Assembly (NCBI GenBank): GCA_035623615.1
Contig: DASPTB010000130.1
Coordinates: forward strand, 1-11,235
Reading direction: 5' to 3'
Length of the DNA stretch: 11,235 nucleotides
Origin: DASPTB01 sp035623615
Lineage (GTDB): Bacteria; Actinomycetota; UBA4738
The translations under genes were made by a program, and so were the position numbers. A model generated the notes under the pieces. The model saw only the letters and a program-made list of their open reading frames with translations, was not told where the DNA came from and did not search any database. Below, in pieces: positions 6,765-11,235 of the stretch (position 1 is the first letter of the stretch; every line of letters begins with the position of its first letter).

Positions 6765-6836
6765 GGGCCGTTAGCTCAGTGGCAGAGCAGGGGGCTTTTA
6801 ACCCTCGTGTCGTAGGTTCGATCCCTACACGGCCCA
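6765..6836 (+). tRNA. tRNA-Lys (anticodon TTT)
   Basis: A full cloverleaf can be drawn. The acceptor stem GGGCCGT (6765-6771) pairs perfectly with ACGGCCC (6829-6835), with discriminator A6836. The D stem is GCTC/GAGC. The anticodon stem GGGGG (6790-6794) pairs with CCCTC (6802-6806), with one G-T pair. The anticodon loop CTTTTAA carries TTT at 6797-6799, reading lysine AAA/AAG. The T arm is GTAGG-TTCGATC-CCTAC. The next bases are CCG, so the terminal CCA is not fully encoded and must be completed by the CCA-adding enzyme. Confidence 0.97.
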
Positions 6837-7083
6837 CCGAAGCGTGGCCCACCCCCCGCGAACGCGCTGGTTGTGAGTTGATTCGGCTCGCGCCGGGCAG
6901 CCGGCGATGGCCGTCCCGCCCTGGTCCGGATACCTCTGCTGTGGACATTCGTTGACACTGGGGCACCACCGCCGCCGGTCTCATGACACAACGGGTCCGG
7001 ATCCGAACCCGGCACAGGAGAAGGGGCGGAGCCCGCCGCTGTTCGCGACGGGCTCCGCGGATGCCCCGCGTCGCGGTTCTCTG
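6837..7083. other. Intergenic spacer with an imperfect 20-bp palindrome
   Basis: No convincing coding sequence is seen in these 247 bp between the tRNA gene and the convergent secreted-protein gene. A near-perfect palindrome at 6992-7011 has outer arms CGGGT/ACCCG, one C/A mismatch pair and a CGGATCCG core. A small hairpin (CGCCGG 6891-6896, CCGGCG 6901-6906) lies nearer the tRNA. TTGACA at 6952-6957 has no -10 partner at 16-19 nt. The strong hairpin at 7026-7058 is listed separately. Confidence 0.6.
7026..7058 (-). terminator. Strong hairpin, probable terminator of the secreted HEVAE-protein gene
   Basis: GCGGAGCCCG (7026-7035) pairs perfectly with CGGGCTCCGC (7049-7058), giving 10 bp. After one C/A mismatch there are 3 more pairs (7037-7039 with 7045-7047) closing a 5-nt loop. 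It starts 25 bp beyond the stop codon of the leftward gene, where an intrinsic terminator would be expected. The following minus-strand bases are CCCCTTCTCC rather than a clean T-run, which is common in GC-rich actinobacterial terminators but lowers certainty. A pure RNA-stability role is an alternative. Confidence 0.55.
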
Positions 7084-8256
7084 CTAGGAACAGGGAGCGG
7101 CGAACGTGGTGAACGTTCCGTTGTCCGAGTACTTCCCGCCGGCGCCCCAGGACGGAGATTGGTGGTAGAACCACGAGAAGAACGCCAGCTCCTGAAGGTG
7201 ATACCCGAACCCCCCCAGAGTGACGACCGGCATGTTCGTGCCGGTGAGGGGATCGCCGACCTCGAGGTTGCCCTGACACCCGGAGACCTGGCCGGTGTGC
7301 CCCCACGCCGGCGTCGGGTTGCCGCCCGTCGGGTCGTCTATCCACTCCGCGACCTCGTGCGCGGCGACAGAGGTGTCCGTGAGGCCGCCGAACGCACCCG
7401 ATAGCTCCATGTCGGTCGGCGAGTAGGTCTGGAGCACACTGCCGAACCGCGGGTTGTTGAACGCTCCGTGGTAGCCGAGCACGCAGCAGTTCGATGGGGT
7501 GCTGATGTACCAGACCACACTGCGCACCAGGAACAACGGGAACTGAGCCGGCGTGACGCCGTCGCTGCTTTCGACCTGCGGGAACAGGGTGTTGACGACG
7601 TAGTTGTCGAACCAGTTGATCTCGACCGATCCGTACGCTCCGCATCCGGTGCCGTGCGTCGATCCGGCCGGGGCGGTGACAGTGATCGCCGGCTCGATCG
7701 TGTAGCTCAGGTCGACGTGGTAGCCGGGGTTCTTGCCGCCGGGCTTCGTGAACTTGTTGAAGTTCGCTCGCTGAAACGCGTCGACGTACTGCGTCGGCCC
7801 CTCGCTGACTCCGTTCATGTTGTATGTGGTCGTGGAGTCGAAGATCGGCGAGGCCACGAACCGATCCAAGGCGGACTGCGTCTCGCAGCCCGTGTGAACC
7901 ACTGTCGGGTCGGACGTGAACGAGCCGTACTTGATGATCAGTGGGATGACCGGAACCGTGACGGTCGTCGAGGGGCTCGCCTGCTTCTTCTTCGGGTTCT
8001 TCCCGACCATCGTGAAGTTGTAGGTCGTGCCGCTCACCTTGACCTTGCCGCTCCAAGTCTGCAGCTGCGGCACGAGCGGGCCGGCGTGGTGAATGGCTCC
8101 TCGCAGGGCTCGGACGGTCGTCCGTGGCGTGACACGGGCCGCCACGCGTTCGGCGGACGCGCCGGTGGTCGCCGCCATCGACATCGCCGCGGCTCCGACC
8201 ATCACGGCCGCAAGCACGATCACCGGGCGCGATCGCCCGGCAGGCGCGTTCGACAT
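7084..8256 (-). CDS. Secreted EXORDIUM/PHI-1-like protein with HEVAE zincin-like motif
   Basis: A 390-residue exported protein of unproven function. A basic start and hydrophobic run (12-31) end in ASA, predicting signal-peptidase cleavage after residue 35. Six cysteines remain (124, 205, 257, 258, 327, 389), fitting an extracytoplasmic, disulfide-bonded fold. The best landmark is AAHEVAEWIDDP (298-309), followed by HTGQVSGCQGNLEVGDPL (320-337) and FGYHLQELAFFSWFYHQSP (350-368). Plant EXORDIUM/phosphate-induced-1 proteins show the same order: HELAE, Asn/Asp-Pro, a Glu-x-x-Asp patch, then Tyr-x-x-Gln-x-x-x-x-x-Trp near the end. HExxE resembles a zincin metal site but lacks the second histidine, so protease activity is not shown. 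ATG 8256 was chosen over upstream in-frame starts at 8310 and 8286 because a purine-rich RBS precedes it and a promoter covers the longer starts. It lies downstream of, and in the same direction as, the beta-helix gene. Family assignment is from memory of motifs only. Confidence 0.85.
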   Translation of the reverse strand: MSNAPAGRSRPVIVLAAVMVGAAAMSMAATTGASAERVAARVTPRTTVRALRGAIHHAGPLVPQLQTWSGKVKVSGTTYNFTMVGKNPKKKQASPSTTVTVPVIPLIIKYGSFTSDPTVVHTGCETQSALDRFVASPIFDSTTTYNMNGVSEGPTQYVDAFQRANFNKFTKPGGKNPGYHVDLSYTIEPAITVTAPAGSTHGTGCGAYGSVEINWFDNYVVNTLFPQVESSDGVTPAQFPLFLVRSVVWYISTPSNCCVLGYHGAFNNPRFGSVLQTYSPTDMELSGAFGGLTDTSVAAHEVAEWIDDPTGGNPTPAWGHTGQVSGCQGNLEVGDPLTGTNMPVVTLGGFGYHLQELAFFSWFYHQSPSWGAGGKYSDNGTFTTFAAPCS

Positions 8257-8260
8257 CCCC

Positions 8261-8275
8261 TTCCCCCTTCTCTCC
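8261..8275 (-). promoter_or_regulatory. Ribosome binding site deciding the start at 8256
   Basis: On the minus strand a purine run, GGAGA then GAAGGGGGAA (8275 down to 8261), lies 4-18 nt before ATG 8256. No such sequence precedes the in-frame starts at 8286 or 8310, so the shorter protein is preferred. Confidence 0.7.
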
Positions 8276-8301
8276 GGACCCCCCATTGGTGAAGCCGTCG
8301 A

Positions 8302-8330
8302 AGGGTACACAGGCCTCCGGGGGAGGTCAA
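8302..8330 (-). promoter_or_regulatory. Sigma70-like promoter of the secreted-protein gene with a dyad in its spacer
   Basis: On the minus strand TTGACC (8330-8325) and TACCCT (8307-8302) are separated by exactly 17 nt. This is the best -35/-10 pair in the window. Transcription would begin near 8295, leaving a leader of about 40 nt with the RBS just described. The spacer carries an inverted repeat, GGCCTCC (8312-8318) and GGAGGTC (8322-8328), with a 3-nt centre and one G-T pair. It may be an operator, or a weak terminator for the upstream beta-helix gene, whose stop codon is 26 bp away. Confidence 0.6.
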
Positions 8331-8355
8331 CCGCCTCGCGGGGCGCGGCGATCGA

Positions 8356-11235
8356 TCAAGTGCTCTTCTTGGCCAGCGAGAACTCCGACGTGTTTCCCTT
8401 GGCGTCGGTGGCGACCATGGTCACCCACGACCCGGCGGGCACACTCCCCGCGAACGGTGTGCTGAACGTGGCGTTCCCGCTTCCGTTTGTCGTAACCGAG
8501 AGCGTCCCGAGGAACGTCTGGCCCTCCCCGAACCCGGACGAATCCGCCGTGGGGCTCCAGAACACGTCGACCTGGAACGTGGCGCTCGGCGTGCTGTTCA
8601 GCGTGCCGTTGACCGTCGTCGTGCCGCCGCTCGAGACGGCCGACGTCACAACCGGGTAGTTCTGCCCCAGGTTCGCGCCCTTGTCCGGGTCACCCGTGTC
8701 GTTCGGGTTCACTCCCGTCGGATGCAGGTCGATCCCCAGGGCGCCGTTGGCGACGATGGAGTTCTCGCGGATCGCGTTCCCCGTGCCCGAGTCGACGAAG
8801 ACACCGGCCAGCCCGTTGTCCGCGATCACGTTGCCCATCCCCGCCTTGGTGCCACCGACCGAGGTCTTGGCCGCCTTGCCCTCCACGAGAATTCCGTCTC
8901 CCGTGTTGCCGAGCGGAGACGTCCCGTTCTTCTGTGTGCCGATCAGATTGCCCTGCACGTTGTTCGACTTCGACTTCTTGCCGTCAAGATGAATGCCGTT
9001 GCCGTCGTTGCCCGAGATCACGTTCGCGTCGGCCGCCTTGGTCCCCCCGATCGTGTTCTTGGCGCTCCCGTTCACGAGGATCCCGTCGTCGGCGTTGCCG
9101 CGGTCCAGCGTCCCGCTGATGTCGGTGCCGATGAAGTTGCCGAGGATCTGGGTCTTCGTGGCGCCTTCGAGGTCGATGCCCTCAGCCGCGTTTCCCGAGA
9201 TGACGTTGAGCGTCGCGGACGTGGTCCCGCCGATCGTCGTGCCGGCGGTGTCCTCCACACGGATTCCGGGGCCGGCGTTGCCGAGGCCGCTCGTCGCGGT
9301 CCCCGACGCGTCGGTGCCGATGAGGTTTCCGTACACGACGTTGCCCGCCGTCGATGTGCTGATGTACAGGCCCCGGCCGTTGGCGGAGATGACGTTGCCC
9401 GATCCGGGCGTCGTGCCGCCGATGTCGTTGGCGCCGGCCTCCAACACGAGGATGCCGTTCAACATGTTCCCGAGCGGAGAGGAGCCGTCCGCCGACAGTC
9501 CGATGTAGTTGCCCTCGATCTCGTTCGCGGACGGAGCGGTCGACGACGACGCCTGCCGCACGAAGATCCCGCTGTCGCTGTTCCCGGAGATGACGTTCCG
9601 GGCGGACGGAACGTCGCCGCCGATCTGGTTGTCCGACGCGTCGATGAAGAGGCCGTTGCCGTTCGGCACCGCCGCGGTGCCCGCCGCGTTCGTGCCGATC
9701 AGGTTGCCCGTGAGCGCGTTGCCGGTGGCCCCGTCTCCCTCGAAGGACACTCCTTCGTCCGGGTTGCCGGAGATCACGTTCCCGCCGATCTGGTTGCCCG
9801 AACCGAAGACCTGGATGCCCTCGCTGTCGTTCGGCACCGCCGACGCGCCCGTCGCGTCGGTCCCGATCAGGTTCTCCTGCACCGTCGTGGCGTTGGCGGC
9901 GAGCTCGACACCGTCGGTCGCGTTGCCCGAGATGAGGTTGCCGTTGGCGGCGCTCGTGCCGCCGATCGTGTTGCCGTCGGCCCCGACCACGTGGACGCCG
10001 ACCGCGTTCGGCACGGCGCTCGTACCGGCCGCGTTCGTCCCGATGTAGTTGCCCTCCACGACATTGCCCGTCGCCGTGCCGGACACCTGCTGGAGCAGCA
10101 CGCCCTCGTCCTGGTTCCCGGAGATGACGTTGCGCCGGTCGGGAGTCACGCCGCCGATGAACAGTCCGGAGACGTCGATGAGGTCCACCCCCACCTCGTT
10201 CGGGATCGCCGCCGTGCCGCCGGCGTCGATGCCGATCAGGTTGCCGACCGCCGTGTCGCCGGACGAGGTCGCCCCGACGACGACCAGCCCGATCTGGCCG
10301 TTGCCGGAGATGACGTTGCCGTTGCCGCTCGCGCCCACGGCGATGCTGTTCGCATCGCCGTGAACGTAGACGCCGTTCCGCGCGTTGGGAACGGCCGCCG
10401 ACCCCGCCGCGTTCGTCCCGATCCGGTTCCCCACGACGACATCGTCGTGTGCGAGTGACGACTGGAACTCGATCCCGTTGAAGCCGTTGCCCGCGATGAC
10501 GTTCCCGGGCCCGATCGTCGCGTCGCTCGAATAGACGTCGATGCCGTCCTGCGTGTTGCCGGCCGCCGCCGTCCCGGCCGTGTTCGTCCCGATGTAGTTG
10601 CCCTCGATGACATCGCCCGAGTTCTCGTCGACGATCCCGTTCAGGGTGTTCCCCGAGACCACGTTCCGGTCGGCGGCGGTGGTTCCGCCGATGATCGCGC
10701 CGGTTCCCGCCGAGACGATCCCCTGGTTGTTGCCACCGCTGCCCGTCACGCTGCCGATGATGTTGCCGGCCACCGTGAGTGACGCGGCCTGTCCGAACAC
10801 GCCGATCCCGGAGAAAGCCCGCACCGTGAAGCCGCGGAGCGTACACGTCGCCGCCGTGAAGTCGAGTCCGGTCGAGCCGGTGCTGACCGACCCGTCCAGG
10901 ATCACGGTATGGACGGTCGGCTCCGACGAGCCGTCGATGATCGTCTGCCCGCTCACCGCGGGGAGCGCGGTGGCCGGCTTGATGACCGGCGGAACAGTGA
11001 AGGGGGGCGGCAGCACGGGAATCGAGAAGTCGATCGTCTGGGCGCCCTTGCTCGAATTGGCCTGCTGGATGGCCGCGCGAAGCGTGCAGTTTCCCGTTCC
11101 GTCGTTGCACACGTTGTCGAGGAGGTTCGAGTCGCCACCGTCGCCGGTGGAGTTCACGGTGAAGAGCGTCACGGCCAGCGCCGGGCGGGCGACCACCGCC
11201 ACCGCCGCGACCGACAGAAAGCCCAGCACGAGGAC
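8356..11235 (-). CDS. Exported CSLREA-type right-handed beta-helix repeat protein, N-terminus beyond the right edge
   Basis: A large surface or secreted protein of unproven function; 960 codons are visible. The frame stays open to base 11235. GTG at 11229 could be a start, but it would give a signal peptide without a basic N-region, so the true start probably lies outside. Residues below count from that GTG. A hydrophobic export signal ends at PALA (19). The CSLREA-like segment follows (about 20-60): Cys41, then CTLRAAIQQANS (48-59). From about residue 155 to 810 come 11 copies of a beta-helix repeat with two cores, GN-x-IGT-x-x-x-GT and NVISGN-x-x-x-GI. The C-terminal domain (about 838-957) starts GVNPNDTGDPDKGANLGQNYP, here split as GVNPNDTGDPD and GANLGQNYP, and reads as a beta-sandwich adhesin-type module. 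No LPXTG anchor is seen. Binding polysaccharide, ice or cell surfaces is possible, as for other beta-helix proteins. Family identity is sure; role is unknown. Confidence 0.92.
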   Translation of the reverse strand, partial: VLVLGFLSVAAVAVVARPALAVTLFTVNSTGDGGDSNLLDNVCNDGTGNCTLRAAIQQANSSKGAQTIDFSIPVLPPPFTVPPVIKPATALPAVSGQTIIDGSSEPTVHTVILDGSVSTGSTGLDFTAATCTLRGFTVRAFSGIGVFGQAASLTVAGNIIGSVTGSGGNNQGIVSAGTGAIIGGTTAADRNVVSGNTLNGIVDENSGDVIEGNYIGTNTAGTAAAGNTQDGIDVYSSDATIGPGNVIAGNGFNGIEFQSSLAHDDVVVGNRIGTNAAGSAAVPNARNGVYVHGDANSIAVGASGNGNVISGNGQIGLVVVGATSSGDTAVGNLIGIDAGGTAAIPNEVGVDLIDVSGLFIGGVTPDRRNVISGNQDEGVLLQQVSGTATGNVVEGNYIGTNAAGTSAVPNAVGVHVVGADGNTIGGTSAANGNLISGNATDGVELAANATTVQENLIGTDATGASAVPNDSEGIQVFGSGNQIGGNVISGNPDEGVSFEGDGATGNALTGNLIGTNAAGTAAVPNGNGLFIDASDNQIGGDVPSARNVISGNSDSGIFVRQASSSTAPSANEIEGNYIGLSADGSSPLGNMLNGILVLEAGANDIGGTTPGSGNVISANGRGLYISTSTAGNVVYGNLIGTDASGTATSGLGNAGPGIRVEDTAGTTIGGTTSATLNVISGNAAEGIDLEGATKTQILGNFIGTDISGTLDRGNADDGILVNGSAKNTIGGTKAADANVISGNDGNGIHLDGKKSKSNNVQGNLIGTQKNGTSPLGNTGDGILVEGKAAKTSVGGTKAGMGNVIADNGLAGVFVDSGTGNAIRENSIVANGALGIDLHPTGVNPNDTGDPDKGANLGQNYPVVTSAVSSGGTTTVNGTLNSTPSATFQVDVFWSPTADSSGFGEGQTFLGTLSVTTNGSGNATFSTPFAGSVPAGSWVTMVATDAKGNTSEFSLAKKST
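8811..10770 (-). repeat. Eleven in-frame beta-helix coding repeats of 165-195 bp
   Basis: The reverse-complemented IG motif (consensus near CCGATNNNGTTGCC on the plus strand) recurs at 8938, 9127, 9316, 9499, 9694, 9862, 10039, 10231, 10417, 10588 and 10753. The steps are 189, 189, 183, 195, 168, 177, 192, 186, 171 and 165 bp, all multiples of three (55-65 residues). Each unit also holds one NVISGN-like core. The units are clearly related but diverged at DNA level, and alternating lengths suggest different numbers of helix turns. The repeat generates long false ORFs in other frames. Confidence 0.88.

Noticed and set aside
6952..6980. TTGACA at 6952-6957 as a plus-strand promoter
   Set aside because: There is no TANNNT-like hexamer 16-19 nt downstream and no plus-strand gene follows before the convergent gene.
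6652..6984. Minus-strand frame with the peptide GIEPTTRGLKAPCSATELTA, and a related frame ending CRDRTYDTRVKSPLLCH
   Set aside because: These are the classic false proteins translated from the antisense of a tRNA gene, here tRNA-Lys at 6765-6836. They are not real coding sequences.
8257..8310. Longer version of the HEVAE protein starting at 8310 or 8286
   Set aside because: The extension would lie over the -10/-35 promoter region, adds a charged stretch before the signal peptide, and lacks a ribosome binding site.
8811..10770. CRISPR-like or satellite repeat array
   Set aside because: The periodicity is 165-195 bp in exact multiples of three, units are diverged, and the repeat encodes a beta-helix protein. 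There are no short identical repeats with unique spacers.
8722..11110. Long frames on both strands overlapping the beta-helix gene (plus 8722-10458, minus 9182-11110)
   Set aside because: The repeated DNA units keep stop codons out of all phases, producing long false frames. Only the 8356-11235 minus frame yields the signal peptide, CSLREA motif and ordered IGT/NVISGN repeats.
11227..11235. GTG at 11229 as the genuine start of the beta-helix gene
   Set aside because: It would leave a signal peptide with no positively charged N-region and the frame is open to the window edge, so the start is more likely outside. It cannot be excluded.

Overview
The window is GC-rich chromosomal DNA that reads as Actinomycetota. 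The main reasons are a GlnA2-like type I glutamine synthetase next to glnE, strong GC preference at third codon positions, and apparently leaderless genes whose start codon lies 7 nt after a TANNNT -10 hexamer. A deep-branching soil lineage such as Thermoleophilia would fit, but that is inference. The left two thirds is packed core metabolism; the right third holds two exported proteins behind a tRNA gene.

Left block (1-6604). A 5' portion of glnE (glutamine synthetase adenylyltransferase) runs leftward off the edge. It is divergent from glnA across about 290 bp. That gap holds a candidate operator of five 5-mers at 11-bp phase, matching the GlnR/OmpR-type arrangement, directly upstream of the glnA -10. 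Then come, all rightward and nearly touching, a GNAT acetyltransferase, glutamine-dependent NAD+ synthetase (nadE) and a GMC-family FAD oxidoreductase with an N-terminal gluconate-2-dehydrogenase-subunit-3-like domain. Glutamine made by GlnA is the nitrogen donor used by NadE, so glnE, glnA and nadE form a plausible nitrogen theme. The GNAT and GMC roles are not tied to it by sequence.

Middle (6605-7083). A 160-bp spacer with a weak promoter candidate, a complete tRNA-Lys(TTT) without encoded CCA, and a 247-bp spacer with an imperfect palindrome and a strong hairpin that probably terminates the leftward gene beyond it.

Right block (7084-11235, leftward). A secreted 390-residue protein carries an HEVAE motif and resembles the plant EXORDIUM/PHI-1 family. 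It has its own sigma70-like promoter. Upstream of it is a large exported beta-helix protein: CSLREA-type N-terminus, 11 in-frame repeats of about 55-65 residues, and a C-terminal beta-sandwich-like domain. Its start lies beyond the right edge. Both are probably envelope or extracellular proteins.

I see no CRISPR array, transposase, integrase or phage gene. The most interesting signals are the repeated leaderless promoter geometry, the phased operator upstream of glnA, and the EXORDIUM-like secreted protein.
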